From the IMG/VR virus record IMGVR_UViG_3300042389_000682, positions 1 through 45,822 of that record: a stretch of DNA of 45,822 nucleotides; one strand, 5' to 3'. The notes beneath the pieces were generated by a model. It was not told the origin of the DNA. It did not search any database and saw only the letters and a list, made by a program, of their open reading frames with translations. Shown piece after piece: positions 32,301-40,864 of this stretch (within the stretch, counting starts at the first letter, position 1; each line of letters starts with the position of its first letter). A program made the position numbers and the translations under genes. This stretch comes from a virus.

Positions 32301-32620
32301 ACACTATAGGAATCTTGATAAGTATATGCATTCTCATCAACATAACCTCGTGATTTAAACTTATACATCTCAGCTTCATTCGATGAAACTAATTTAGATT
32401 CAAGTTTAATTTCTTCTTGTAAATCGCTTAACATTCGTCCAAGATATTCTTTATCTGTTGGACCTTCTTTAAAGTCTTCTTGTAATTTGTTTGCTAACCA
32501 TGAATCTGCAAATCCAAGTTCTTGATTCTTAGTAACAATTGGTTTACTAAAGGTATTATTTCCTTGTTGTCCAGTTGTTAATAAGGGATTTTTATATGTA
32601 GATCCTAAAATACTTTGCAT
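29384..32620 (-). CDS. Internal virion protein (1078 aa) with Ala-Pro repeat
   Basis: A large structural-type protein lying directly upstream of the giant gene in the transcript. Hydrophobic and Gly/Ala-rich segments (GVGTVASGLNVARTSLTTAK) precede ESFVEEG-like text, SIEGFVEEGFQEFLGQTIDM, a helix pattern common in T7 gp16-class and other phage internal proteins. Near residue 985-1035 there is a run of about seven APVAPEA repeats, then a compact C-terminal helical domain. ATG at 32620 shares bases with the preceding stop (TAATG) and has GAGGT upstream. No lysozyme motif was seen. Role in DNA ejection is inferred from size, order and composition. Confidence 0.75.
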   Translation of the reverse strand: MQSILGSTYKNPLLTTGQQGNNTFSKPIVTKNQELGFADSWLANKLQEDFKEGPTDKEYLGRMLSDLQEEIKLESKLVSSNEAEMYKFKSRGYVDENAYTYQDSYSVPSEVKEVLARFGSNTDNDFLTHNAIGDSLNMPSYYGVLILDEAGSYRIGIYDYLTATKLADPDASQLEFISTNASQEWAATQQYLSGRNILTTSPSWATTTKEVPTYDVDPNTGSYANADGTPLKLASIDPSTGAIIPNIPFDPNLFPNPTETTVTPDLVLYVGTNPRTGKDSNEPVMAKDAIPMETRVDRRGLDFYLGDTDYVRSLREYNLAAPNNWARYSRVGNYGLADRSVGLGISDKYSIGSAWIDPTVIPVVDAAAHWFSGFEFGGSGISDPRVVAKKYTPQIPGEEVYNLILEDKPLAMTLTLMGVDLDKIKLSRTSGEVFGYINSALIQNGVSKAIQTRTARDGWFGWAGRGIGTMAYHTLVAGDAVGQTAITALTGGVGTVASGLNVARTSLTTAKNLTTLERLAETASLGTKVNKTKFFGLAWGGMEGFGRALRGVNAALPVNFADYTVSGIGKVLNLRKSRGALTGVETVKQTSKLKKAGSWLLNQSIEGFVEEGFQEFLGQTIDMQKDIRNSYDPYMIWSNAVDGLWAEPLLGGVLYGPSRGQNWIFGKLLKGGLTTQSKILGLNPAKVMEMEHYLSQFYGAYDSMSEAEKTARTKQVMRMVILSDSIERNTVGDLANKEDSAKRISMLIRNVNKASPGSGAFMPEAFAHIEGLVEELNTDYNNPKTTKERKAAIDTAIKEGIIVKQGDRLFLSSDGAADLAALLSIEQTNPDNAERGRVQYLQNKYTESLEKVDPADREKIANELTSNLEFLLKSLSLKATESRTNEFASSEVSKIVSDSIEALKETESGSVTVDDPKGPAETTEPSKPKSARERRDEEKAAKAGITEAAPVAPKAAPVAPEAAPVAPEAAPVAPEAAPVAPEAAPVAPEAAPVVPKPVETKPLGGFSKPAGMTLTTELETTLVSLGQKIDNLDIDISLKNKIKNKINRAILNNKNDLVKLQIFLNTAESNPLDILNAC
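29643..29783. repeat. 21-bp tandem coding repeat (APVAPEA), about 6.7 copies
   Basis: The unit ACAGGAGCAGCCTCAGGAGCC (one base longer than quoted limit avoided by giving positions 29643-29663) repeats in frame with only a few substitutions, coding for an Ala/Pro/Val/Glu spacer. Near-identity of the copies at DNA level implies recent slippage or ongoing length change. Confidence 0.9.
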
Positions 32621-35600
32621 TATTGATTACCTCTAACTGAAGATCTAATACTTAGATTTGGATTTCGTTCTCTTCCCATGTTAAAATCAACCAACTGTAG
32701 TAAAGTTAGTTGTAATCTGGCTCGTTGTTGTTGACCAGCAAGGGTATGAACATCATCTAACCATGGTTGTCTAGCAGGAAAAGACTTTCCAGTTACTTTA
32801 ATTTGTTTTTTACGATTAACTTCACCAGCAAATTCTTGTTTATTCTGTTGTTCAAAGTACATTGGACCAACAGGTTGAATTACAATTTCTTGCTTAATTC
32901 TACTACCTTCGGTTGTAGTTCGTAGATTAACACCCTTTTCAAAGTAAGGGAAAATATAAGCGTGTGCCAAACTATACTGAATACTTGCTACATCTTCTTC
33001 AAAGTATTGACTAAATTTTTGTGTTGATAAAAAGCTTAAAACAGAAGCATTTGGATTATTAGATTGGTATGAGCTTAAATTTTTTAGGAATTCTTCTTGA
33101 TTTGGGACTGGAATTCCTAGTAAACTAACTACACCCAGTACATTTTGTTTGGTAGCTGGTAAACTAATTGCTGAGACAATATAACTTTGTTCTGGGGTTA
33201 TTTCATCTACTAATGAAGAAGAAGTAGTATTAGGACCATCTTCCATAAATACATCAATAAATGCATCATTAATTTCATCAAGTGTTAATGATGTTTTTTT
33301 ATTTCCATCATCAGTAAACACATCTTGTCCTATAGTTGGAGAAAATGGTTCAAACGAAAATGATATAACTTCATCTTCAAAGGTATCATTAAATGGAATT
33401 GTTTGTGGCATTCCTGTAGGAAAGGATGAAGCTTTTCCATCTCCTCTACCTTGATTACTTCCTGTTAATCCTACATTGTTAAATGCTATTTGAATACCAG
33501 CATCGGGTGAAAATGGTGTTACATTTCTAGATGTACTTACCACATTAGGTAATCCCGTTTCTGGATTACGTTTAGTTGCAAATGTCATTCTTCGTGTTGG
33601 ATTTGGACCTACGTTTCCTAGGATTAATTTCCAACCAGCCTTACGTTCTGTTTCTCTAAGTGGAGCTGCACTATTTGGAAAACTAAAATTAACACCAGAT
33701 CTTACAAAGGTTTCAATACCACTTGTAGAGCTTGCTAGTTTTAATCCTTCAATAATAGTTTCAACTAATGCTTCATTTCCCTTTTTGCCATTAAAGGTAT
33801 AGGTTTCATCTGAAGCCTGTGGAACAGGTAAGCCACCTAACTCCATATTATTACTTGTTATAAAATCTCGTAAAGCTCCAACTGATTCTGATTCATCCTT
33901 TGAAAGTAAACTCCAATCACCACTAACAAAGGCTGCTAGTAATCTTGTTCTATTTAGGGATGTATTTCTAGCTGGGGCATTTTGGAATACTCTTCTAATT
34001 ACTAAAGAAGAAATATTACTTCTTGTAATAACAGCATCAGCTCTATCTGATAATTCATCTACAAGTACTTTGGGTATTTCTGCTATAATTGCTTCTTGAT
34101 CTGTAGTAGATAGGGCTTTAAATAAAGAATCCAATACTCTTTTATGTTCAGTTAACATAAACTCAGGACTATAAATACCAGGTATAGATTTTAGTGTTTC
34201 TCCTACTATTCTTAAATATTTAACATCGTTTTGATCCTGTGCGCCTAATACTGCTTGTAATCCTTCTTGATCAGAAAGTGCTCTAGCTGCTACCATAACT
34301 AAACTAGCTTCTGCGTGTCTACCCTGATCAATCAATTCAGGTAAGCTTTTTTCTTTAAGTATTGCAAAAACTTCTCTACGGATTCCAACTAGAACAGGAT
34401 CATCAGGACTTACACTTAAACTACCCATTGTTTTAACGTGGTATTCCCACATTGCAAGATGTAAATTTAATTCAGCTTTTTTAGCCCTATACTCAGGTGT
34501 ACCTTCTTTTAGCGCATCCAATTCTGCTTGAATATTTTTACTTATTTTAACTACTTCTCCTGCTACTCCACCCGATGTTTTTTGATTCCATGTAATATAT
34601 GGATTTTCACTTACATTACCAAATGTTTCTTGAGTCATTGAAAAAGCAATTTCAGCAATTGGATTTTCCATATCTCGTAATGCAATTTGTTGTTCTTCTG
34701 GGGATGATTGTCTAAAGGTTTGAATTCTTTTCTTCAAATCTTCTTCTGTTTTTTCAAATCTTTTTGCTAATTGAGAGATTGTAGAATCCGAAGCATTTAC
34801 TATTCCCATAAAAGTTGATACTTCTAAGGTACTAGCTGCTTCAGCATCCATTTGTAAGAAAGCCATACCCGTATTACGAACTTCTGGAGTTACTGGGGAA
34901 TTGGTTTTTAAACTATCAATAAATGTACCTACTCTAGTTAAAGCTACTCCTGGATTAGTTACAATTTGATGTCTAATCGAAGTTTCACTATAGTGTTTTG
35001 GATCTACGTCACCAGCATTTGATTTTTCTCTAGAAAGTTCTCCTTGTACTTTTTGATATTGTGAAGAAAGTTCTGCCCAAGATTCTCTTAAATAATCAAT
35101 AGTTTCTCTTGTTACTGTAAATCCTTGTTGATCTAGTTTTTTAAATTCTGCTGGATATTTTTCTTTCCATGCATTTAATTTTTCACTAGATAAAGCACTA
35201 CTTGGTTGGAATCCAGTAACGTTTCCTTCTTCATCTTTTACTTCATCAAAGATAAGTTGTTCAAGTGCTTTCATTTCTGGAGAATCTACAGGTACATCAA
35301 ATCCAGTATACTTTCTAAGTGTGTCTAGTAAAACATCTCTATAAGATTGTACATCAGTTTTTCCTGAAGTAATTAGTAAATTAGATTGATTTTGAGTAGA
35401 TGTTTCAATACTTCCTTTAATGTTGGAATTTGCATATATACTTATCTTTCTACCCTTTTGGGACTGAGGATCTGTAGTTGTACTTTCATTTAAAGCAAAG
35501 ATAATACCAGTTTGCAAGGAAAGTACTGAATCCGAGAATACCCAATTTGCTTTAAGTGTATCCTTTAATTGCTTTTCCCAAATTGTATACTTTTCTTTTT

Positions 35601-36759
35601 CTGATTTATTAGCCCAATCAGGATAATTCTTTTCAAGATTTAACCATAAAGACTCTCCAACTCTTACAGAAAACTTAGCAGCTTCGTTTCTATTTCTTGG
35701 AATAAAATTTGTTTTAGCTGTTGCTACAAATCTCATAAAGTTTTCGTTTGAAGGATTATTTACTGCTTGGCTAAATAAAGCTTCATAGGTTGTAGCTTTA
35801 GTTTGGGTTTCTTGCTGTACTGAAATATCAGTCCTTAACTCCCAGATCTTAGCTAAAGGTTCTTGGATTTCTTTCATAATACCTTTAGTTATTAGTTCTA
35901 ATTGCTTTGGTGGTAGTGTATTTGCGTTTGGGAATTCTTTTAATTGCTCGACTACTTTGCTATTTGCAAATCCAAGGAAATCTTTAAACTCATTAGTAAC
36001 ACTAGAAGCATTCCAAAGTTCAACAAACTCAGGAGAGAATCTAGGATCTGAGGTGTCAATAGAACCAGACTTTAAACCATCAATTAATTCTTGACTAAGA
36101 TTAAGTTCTTGTCTATATGATTCAGTTAAGGAAACTAAAAATAGTTGTCTATCTCGTTCTCTTGCTTGGCTTACTAACTTACCATCTAAAGTTTTAATTG
36201 GATCCGTATAGGTTAAGGTTGGATTTTTAGTTTTCCACTTAGGAAGGTATCGACCTAAGAATTCTTCGTCCTCTAAATCACCGCCAAAATTAGGATCTTG
36301 GCTGGCATCCTGTTTAAACTTTTCCATGGCATATTCATTTAAGGCTTTACGACCAAATCGTTTATTTGCCTCTGCCATCATGTTTGTTTCCCATGTATTA
36401 GGAGAAACAATAGTTGTTGTAGAATCTACAATTTCAGTGAATCTTCTTAGTTTTTCTCTAGGGTCTATCTCTTCTGCATCTAGTTCATTAAACTTAGCTT
36501 GAACCTCTTCTAGTGTAGATTTATCAATCTGAGAGGCAATTTGACCAAAGGTATCAATAGCTTGACCTACACCTCCTGCAATTGCAGCAAGGTTGCGATA
36601 CTTTAGTTCTTCACTAGATACAGAAGGTAGGGCAGGAAGGTTTCCAACTTGAAGACCTCCACCACTAAATTCACTGGATCTAAAGTTAGGGGTTGTTCTT
36701 GCTACTTCTCCAGGAGTAACGGATTCTTGTCTTAGTAGGTTTTGAATACTTTCAGCCAT
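32620..36759 (-). CDS. Large internal virion protein, gp15-like position (1379 aa)
   Basis: Starts MAESIQNLLRQESVTPGEVA at ATG 36759 with AAAGGAG. The N-terminal third (YRNLAAIAGGVGQAIDTFGQ followed by long amphipathic helices with ANKRFGRKALNEYAMEKFKQ) has the helical character of T7 gp15-type core proteins; the rest is helical with beta stretches near the C-terminus. Twice the size of T7 gp15 (747 aa). It is followed by the 1078-aa and 4138-aa proteins without a gap, forming one core-protein block. No enzymatic motif recognised. The C-terminus is basic (QPWLDDVHTLAGQQQRARLQ). Confidence 0.75.
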   Translation of the reverse strand: MAESIQNLLRQESVTPGEVARTTPNFRSSEFSGGGLQVGNLPALPSVSSEELKYRNLAAIAGGVGQAIDTFGQIASQIDKSTLEEVQAKFNELDAEEIDPREKLRRFTEIVDSTTTIVSPNTWETNMMAEANKRFGRKALNEYAMEKFKQDASQDPNFGGDLEDEEFLGRYLPKWKTKNPTLTYTDPIKTLDGKLVSQARERDRQLFLVSLTESYRQELNLSQELIDGLKSGSIDTSDPRFSPEFVELWNASSVTNEFKDFLGFANSKVVEQLKEFPNANTLPPKQLELITKGIMKEIQEPLAKIWELRTDISVQQETQTKATTYEALFSQAVNNPSNENFMRFVATAKTNFIPRNRNEAAKFSVRVGESLWLNLEKNYPDWANKSEKEKYTIWEKQLKDTLKANWVFSDSVLSLQTGIIFALNESTTTDPQSQKGRKISIYANSNIKGSIETSTQNQSNLLITSGKTDVQSYRDVLLDTLRKYTGFDVPVDSPEMKALEQLIFDEVKDEEGNVTGFQPSSALSSEKLNAWKEKYPAEFKKLDQQGFTVTRETIDYLRESWAELSSQYQKVQGELSREKSNAGDVDPKHYSETSIRHQIVTNPGVALTRVGTFIDSLKTNSPVTPEVRNTGMAFLQMDAEAASTLEVSTFMGIVNASDSTISQLAKRFEKTEEDLKKRIQTFRQSSPEEQQIALRDMENPIAEIAFSMTQETFGNVSENPYITWNQKTSGGVAGEVVKISKNIQAELDALKEGTPEYRAKKAELNLHLAMWEYHVKTMGSLSVSPDDPVLVGIRREVFAILKEKSLPELIDQGRHAEASLVMVAARALSDQEGLQAVLGAQDQNDVKYLRIVGETLKSIPGIYSPEFMLTEHKRVLDSLFKALSTTDQEAIIAEIPKVLVDELSDRADAVITRSNISSLVIRRVFQNAPARNTSLNRTRLLAAFVSGDWSLLSKDESESVGALRDFITSNNMELGGLPVPQASDETYTFNGKKGNEALVETIIEGLKLASSTSGIETFVRSGVNFSFPNSAAPLRETERKAGWKLILGNVGPNPTRRMTFATKRNPETGLPNVVSTSRNVTPFSPDAGIQIAFNNVGLTGSNQGRGDGKASSFPTGMPQTIPFNDTFEDEVISFSFEPFSPTIGQDVFTDDGNKKTSLTLDEINDAFIDVFMEDGPNTTSSSLVDEITPEQSYIVSAISLPATKQNVLGVVSLLGIPVPNQEEFLKNLSSYQSNNPNASVLSFLSTQKFSQYFEEDVASIQYSLAHAYIFPYFEKGVNLRTTTEGSRIKQEIVIQPVGPMYFEQQNKQEFAGEVNRKKQIKVTGKSFPARQPWLDDVHTLAGQQQRARLQLTLLQLVDFNMGRERNPNLSIRSSVRGNQ

Positions 36760-36772
36760 TGTTTATTCTCCT

Positions 36773-37516
36773 TTAGTCTGGACGACCAGCTCCTCTAAAG
36801 CCGCTTCCGTCACTGTAGCCACCTAAACCAGCTCGTTCATTGTATAAATCACTTACTGAAGAATCTCCAGATGTTCCAGCTCCTCCAGACATACCAGCAA
36901 CACCGCCAGCAATACCAGCACCTATTTGGAGTAAACCAGGTAACATAGAATAACCAGTATCTTCATAGATTGGTTGAGCATCGTACTGTTCAATATTAGG
37001 CATAAAGATGTTTTCAGTCATCTGGCTCATTTCAGATTGGAATTGTTTTTGAATATTATTTTGTTGAATTTGGTAATTTTTTTGGATTTGGTTAATATTA
37101 CCAATTGCATTTAGGAGTTGAGCCCTAGCCAGTGCTTGATGGGTACCGCTATTTTGGTTAATGCTACGGGCAGATAAAGCATTTGATAATGCCCCTGCTG
37201 CTATAGCTCTATTAACACTAAGTTCTTTAGTTTGGAATTTTAATTGATCCTTTAAAGCATTTTGCTGATCAAACTGATTCTTATAAGCACTTTGCATAAT
37301 AGCTGAGTTTCGTTTCATTTGCTGTGCAGTTTGGTATGCACTTTGAAACTGACTACGAGCATTGTTCATTGTCTTTTGTGTATTAGCTTGAATCCATCTT
37401 TGCTGTGCTTGCTGGTTCCTTAGCGCAGCGGCTGCTGAATTAGCCTTGGCTCCAAATATAGAACTAACTCCACCAGCAATAGCAGAGCCAATAGCCATTA
37501 TTGTCATTGGTTCCAT
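36773..37516 (-). CDS. Internal virion protein, T7 gp14-like (247 aa)
   Basis: A short hydrophobic N-terminus (MTIMAIGSAIAGGVSSIFGA) is followed by a Gln/Asn/Ala-rich helical body (SQFQSAYQTAQQMKRNSAIM) and a Gly-rich C-terminus with a second hydrophobic stretch MLPGLLQIGAGIAGGVAGMS. This is the typical composition of T7 gp14, which leaves the capsid first and sits in the outer membrane as part of the ejection channel (T7 gp14 is 196 aa). ATG at 37516 has GGAG six bases upstream. It heads the internal-protein block right after TerL. Confidence 0.8.
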   Translation of the reverse strand: MEPMTIMAIGSAIAGGVSSIFGAKANSAAAALRNQQAQQRWIQANTQKTMNNARSQFQSAYQTAQQMKRNSAIMQSAYKNQFDQQNALKDQLKFQTKELSVNRAIAAGALSNALSARSINQNSGTHQALARAQLLNAIGNINQIQKNYQIQQNNIQKQFQSEMSQMTENIFMPNIEQYDAQPIYEDTGYSMLPGLLQIGAGIAGGVAGMSGGAGTSGDSSVSDLYNERAGLGGYSDGSGFRGAGRPD

Positions 37517-37526
37517 GTATTACTCC

Positions 37527-39191
37527 TTACCAACCCCATTGGTTTTTACGATTTTTAGGTTTTTGATTAGTAGCAACAACCCGTGTAGCACCACTAGTTG
37601 GAGCGTAGTCACTGGCTCTAAAGTTATTAGACCAGTCCTTAACTCTTTTTTCCCACTCTTTCTTTTTATAGTCTTCCGTAGCCTTGTCGGTATCAGTAGA
37701 CATGTGGGACTTATAATACTCTACGGCTGCTGACAGCACATCCACCCTATCGTCGTGCTTCAAAGCCCCTCGACCTCTATGCAGTCTTGTGAGTTGTAAT
37801 TGATTATTCTGATCCTTGGCTGCCTTTCGTGACATGACTAGGCGATGCATAGCCATCACAGGTTCCAAGGTAGATATGATTCTTAGTTCCTTTTGACCAG
37901 TTACCTTGTACTCCTCAACCCCAACTTGGTGAGGACAGTTTTTCATTAAGAATGGAATCAATACTTTGGTAAACAAACCATCACCAAAGTTAGACTCTAC
38001 ACGGACCAAGGGTAATTGATACTCATTTACAATCTTAGCAATCTTATTTAAAGTAGCATCATCATAGCCACCTTGGATACCCAAGAGTTCATGGATGAAT
38101 ATAGTACCACTTAGGACTGAGGATACACATAAGCCAGTCTCATCAGCTCCTCGGCCACTAGGGTCTATACTTAGGTGACTATGGTTGTATTTAAGATAAT
38201 TATTACTAATGTACATAGGCTCTGAGATTAAATCCCCAGAGATACCAAAGTTAGGCATATCTCTTAGGGGATTTTGTCCTTGCCAGACAATTTTATCTGG
38301 ACCGATCTCTGGATCTAGATCCATGACTATTAGATCCCTAAGCTTTAATGGATACCTGTCGGCATCGGCAAGGGATGTCACCAGCTTGTATTGCAGGGCA
38401 TAGTGACTAGGGCCGATTTTAGCCCGTCTGGAGCCAAGCTCGGTACGGTCGAACCGTTCGGGCTGGGTGGCGTCCCCTGGCTCTATATCTAATCCTAGGA
38501 CCCAAGGAGCCACTTCCTCCATCTCGGCTGGTATGGATGAATCAGGCATCTCGGCAGGGTACTTGATCATGGGGTAGGATTCTTTAAGAACATTGTAAAC
38601 CGAGTCTTGGTAGTGAGGGGTACCTAGGAAGATAACCCTTGAGCCTTTATTTCTAATAGACTCTAGTTCTGCCAGCTTCTTAAGCAATGTTTCTTTACCT
38701 ACTGGGGTTTCATTCTTACCCGCAATCTCAATGTCGTCTAAAACCACGCGATCTGCGTGTAGACCTGTAATCTGACCTGTGATGCCTCGGGCGGCACAGT
38801 TCAAATCTTGTGTAAACTTGGTTCTAACCGCTAGGTTAAAACCAAGGGCATTGTCTTTATCCATATCTCGTGGAATCATATACTTGCAATATGGCACCAC
38901 TGACAGGATCTTTCTAGCCTGAGATACGAAGTCTATAGCCTTGCCTTGGGTATTGGATAATACCAGAAAGGTTAGGTTTGGGTCCTTAAGCCACTCCCAG
39001 CTGGCAAGACAAGCGGTAATGGTAGATTTACCAGTACCTCGTCCTGCGGCTATAATGGCATCCGAAGGGCCTTCTTGGATCTCTCGGGCTAGTTCATACT
39101 GAATTCGGGTAGGCTCTCCAAGGCCAAGATGCTTAAAACAAAAATACAAGTGGTTTCTAAAATCATCAATAACTTCTTGGGGAACTTTCAT
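37527..39191 (-). CDS. terL: Terminase large subunit, T7 gp19-like
   Basis: The ATPase half carries Walker A GRGTGKST (residues 50-57) and Walker B RVVLDDIE (about 148-155), with an LGTP coupling motif near residue 195. The nuclease half has the RNase H-like acidic set: SIDPSGRGADETG (about 342), an ESNFGDG block (about 400) and KHDDRVDVLSAAVEYY (about 483). The 554-aa length and Trp-ending C-terminus resemble T7 gp19 (586 aa). It packages concatemeric DNA into proheads with the TerS at 39859-40080. ATG 39191 is preceded by AAGGAG. Confidence 0.96.
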   Translation of the reverse strand: MKVPQEVIDDFRNHLYFCFKHLGLGEPTRIQYELAREIQEGPSDAIIAAGRGTGKSTITACLASWEWLKDPNLTFLVLSNTQGKAIDFVSQARKILSVVPYCKYMIPRDMDKDNALGFNLAVRTKFTQDLNCAARGITGQITGLHADRVVLDDIEIAGKNETPVGKETLLKKLAELESIRNKGSRVIFLGTPHYQDSVYNVLKESYPMIKYPAEMPDSSIPAEMEEVAPWVLGLDIEPGDATQPERFDRTELGSRRAKIGPSHYALQYKLVTSLADADRYPLKLRDLIVMDLDPEIGPDKIVWQGQNPLRDMPNFGISGDLISEPMYISNNYLKYNHSHLSIDPSGRGADETGLCVSSVLSGTIFIHELLGIQGGYDDATLNKIAKIVNEYQLPLVRVESNFGDGLFTKVLIPFLMKNCPHQVGVEEYKVTGQKELRIISTLEPVMAMHRLVMSRKAAKDQNNQLQLTRLHRGRGALKHDDRVDVLSAAVEYYKSHMSTDTDKATEDYKKKEWEKRVKDWSNNFRASDYAPTSGATRVVATNQKPKNRKNQWGW

Positions 39192-39200
39192 CCAATCTCC

Positions 39201-39857
39201 TTATCGTCTACGACGACTAATTAAACCAGCCATACCAACCAAAGCAATAGCACCTGGGGTTGGAGCATTCAATTGAAATGCACCACCAGCGGTATTGCCG
39301 ATGAAGGTAGGAAGTGGGCGCCAATCACCCCACTTGTTTTGTGCATTTTCGTCTGTAAACCAAAACTGATTTACATTTTGGCCTTGCGACCAAACAAACT
39401 GATCACCCATAGCATCATTAAGTTGAGCACCGATATTCATAAAGTAACTCCCTGCTGCAACTTGGAATGCAAATGGAACATAAAACTCATAGACTGGTTG
39501 ACCAAAGAAATTATAATCACCAGTTGCAGTAACAGTAATACCCGAAAGATCAATCTTTTGATTTGTTACTTGAGTTTTAAAGTCTGTATTCCACACAATA
39601 ATTTGGAAACAATCAATATTAGTTAAACCTTGATCATTAAAACCATTCATGGAACCCCACCAACGAATAGATGAAGTTGAATATGCTTCTTCAAGATCAA
39701 AACCCTGTGCTCCACTTTGAGCATAAGTATATGATCCTTTGGAATCAAAAGCATCTGAGTAAAATCCAACTGTATCTACAACTGGATTATTAGCAACAAT
39801 AACTTCAGCACATGCGGCTGATGAAATAAACAATACACTAGCAAAAGTAATCTTCAT
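39201..39857 (-). CDS. Secreted protein with PEP-CTERM-like sorting signal (218 aa)
   Basis: A cleavable signal peptide (MKITFASVLFISSAACA, cleavage before EVIV) and a C-terminal tripartite signal (PTPG, then a short hydrophobic helix AIALVGMAGLI, then SRRRR) define a PEP-CTERM-type exported protein. The body is beta-rich with many aromatic and Asn residues (WWGSMNGFNDQGLTNIDCFQ, FYVPFAFQVAAGSYFMNIGA), like carbohydrate-binding or S-layer-associated PEP-CTERM proteins. PTPG with an Arg-rich end is typical of planctomycete genomes. Start ATG 39857 is two bases after the TerS stop, with only a weak ribosome site. It sits where T7 keeps its Rz/Rz1 genes. I infer surface display by host exosortase; role could be superinfection exclusion or lysis. 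Confidence 0.8.
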   Translation of the reverse strand: MKITFASVLFISSAACAEVIVANNPVVDTVGFYSDAFDSKGSYTYAQSGAQGFDLEEAYSTSSIRWWGSMNGFNDQGLTNIDCFQIIVWNTDFKTQVTNQKIDLSGITVTATGDYNFFGQPVYEFYVPFAFQVAAGSYFMNIGAQLNDAMGDQFVWSQGQNVNQFWFTDENAQNKWGDWRPLPTFIGNTAGGAFQLNAPTPGAIALVGMAGLISRRRR

Positions 39858-39858
39858 A

Positions 39859-40080
39859 TTAATAAGCTGCTTTCTTGATTTTAAATGGTACGGCATCCTT
39901 CATCGCTGCCTCTACGGCTTCAATTGTTTCACTGGGAATGGTATTGACCTTATCCTTGTGGTCGCTTAGGACTCCACGGACTACGGTATACAGACCTGGT
40001 GTTCGTCTATCAGGATCGTTTAGATCACTGATTAGGCAATCTAACAATCTCTCCTGCATGTCATTTAGTTTTTCCTTCAT
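39859..40080 (-). CDS. terS: Terminase small subunit, T7 gp18-like (73 aa)
   Basis: Starts MKEKLNDMQERLLDCLISDL and contains NDPDRRTPGLYTVVRGVLSD then HK, matching the T7 gp18 pattern (ML..LSDHERRSPQLYNAINKLLDRHK). It is shorter than T7 gp18 (89 aa) but aligned over the core, and lies just upstream of the PEP-CTERM protein and TerL as expected for DNA maturase A. ATG 40080 overlaps the end of the lipoprotein gene by 20 bases. Confidence 0.82.
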   Translation of the reverse strand: MKEKLNDMQERLLDCLISDLNDPDRRTPGLYTVVRGVLSDHKDKVNTIPSETIEAVEAAMKDAVPFKIKKAAY

Positions 40081-40360
40081 TGATTAACTCCCTATTGTCA
40101 CTTACAAAGGAAGGTGGTACACAGTACCAACCTTCGGGTATCTTTACATGATTGTTACTTAGGATCCATTGGCCTTGCTGTAAGGTGTATACCCTAGCTT
40201 GGACGTTGGGTCCCATCCTGATTGGGCTGTCCTCTGGAATGAATACCGTCCTGCTGCCGCAGCCACTCATCAATCCTAGAACCAGCACGACGAAGACGGT
40301 CACGGTCAATATCAGCATCAACGGCAATCGACCCCGTTTCAATTCTTTTAAGCAGTGCAT
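40061..40360 (-). CDS. Small lipoprotein, possible o-spanin (99 aa)
   Basis: A hydrophobic segment (LPLMLILTVTVFVVLVLGLM) ends in the lipobox LMSGC, so the mature part begins at Cys of GCGSRTVFIPEDSPIRMGPN. The mature domain (QARVYTLQQGQWILSNNHVK then PEGWYCVPP) matches a frequent small phage lipoprotein pattern found beside holins. It overlaps the 40194-40403 gene out of frame for 167 bases, an arrangement reminiscent of Rz/Rz1 overlapping spanins. ATG 40360 has AGGA seven bases upstream; an internal ATG at residue 15 is also possible. Confidence 0.7.
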   Translation of the reverse strand: MHCLKELKRGRLPLMLILTVTVFVVLVLGLMSGCGSRTVFIPEDSPIRMGPNVQARVYTLQQGQWILSNNHVKIPEGWYCVPPSFVSDNRELINEGKTK

Positions 40361-40403
40361 CTATAAGTCCTACGGCTATCTGAGCCAGTATTTTATCAAG
40401 CAT
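40194..40403 (-). CDS. Small amphipathic protein in lysis-like cassette (69 aa)
   Basis: Begins MLDKILAQIAVGLIDALLKR, an amphipathic helix, then DADIDRDRLRRAGSRIDEWL and a charged tail. There is no clear transmembrane stretch. ATG 40403 overlaps the holin-like stop (ATGCTTGA), so translation is coupled, and no independent ribosome site is seen. Its out-of-frame overlap with the lipoprotein suggests a paired function. Could be a holin regulator or an inner component of a spanin-like pair; undecided. Confidence 0.55.
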   Translation of the reverse strand: MLDKILAQIAVGLIDALLKRIETGSIAVDADIDRDRLRRAGSRIDEWLRQQDGIHSRGQPNQDGTQRPS

Positions 40404-40596
40404 TGGGAGTTACTGGCTTATCTGCGGCCTTGGCATCCTTGGCAAGAATAAGACCAACACCAGCAATTACAGCAGCCACGGCTGAAGCAAAGTCAGCGGT
40501 GGTAGCGGGATCGCCATCAAACATGGCGGTAAGAACGCCACCAAGGGCTACAAGAATAGCACCAATACCAGCTACGGTTGTATTACGATTACTCAT
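40396..40596 (-). CDS. Putative holin, two short TM helices (66 aa)
   Basis: Two hydrophobic helices (VAGIGAILVALGGVLTAMFD and FASAVAAVIAGVGLILAKDA) separated by a short acidic loop GDPATTAD, then a short charged tail. This is the usual size and shape of a class II holin-type protein, here in the position of T7 gp17.5 between fibre and terminase genes. ATG 40596 is followed by MSNRNTTV, with the preceding gene stop overlapping. No endolysin was found nearby, so its partner must lie elsewhere. Confidence 0.68.
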   Translation of the reverse strand: MSNRNTTVAGIGAILVALGGVLTAMFDGDPATTADFASAVAAVIAGVGLILAKDAKAADKPVTPNA

Positions 40597-40853
40597 GGTT
40601 TTTTCCTTTCGAGTTCAATTACTCTTTGTTTTAGATCATCCAGCATAGCTCCATGCTTTGCGTCATTAGATGATATTTGAATCTGAGCTTTTACGAGATC
40701 TTGTACAATTACTTTTAGTTCACCTAAATCCTTATCTGTTTTATCAATTAATTGGGATCGTTTACCTATGTCAATGAAGAATCCACCAACACCAGCAGCA
40801 AGGACGAATAACTGTAGTATTTGTATAAGATCGTGTTTTTTATCTTGTGGCAT
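40593..40853 (-). CDS. Single-TM coiled-coil protein, i-spanin- or holin-like (87 aa?)
   Basis: Starts at ATG 40853 (MPQDKKHDLIQILQLFVLAA) with GGGGGA four bases upstream; the tail-fibre stop lies just before it. One TM helix (LIQILQLFVLAAGVGGFF) is followed by a coiled coil (DKTDKDLGELKVIVQDLVKA, MLDDLKQRVIELERKKP). Single TM plus periplasmic coil is the layout of inner-membrane spanins, and it would pair with the lipoprotein downstream; XhlA-like holin accessories look similar. Confidence 0.6.
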   Translation of the reverse strand: MPQDKKHDLIQILQLFVLAAGVGGFFIDIGKRSQLIDKTDKDLGELKVIVQDLVKAQIQISSNDAKHGAMLDDLKQRVIELERKKP

Positions 40854-40864
40854 ATAGTCCCCCA

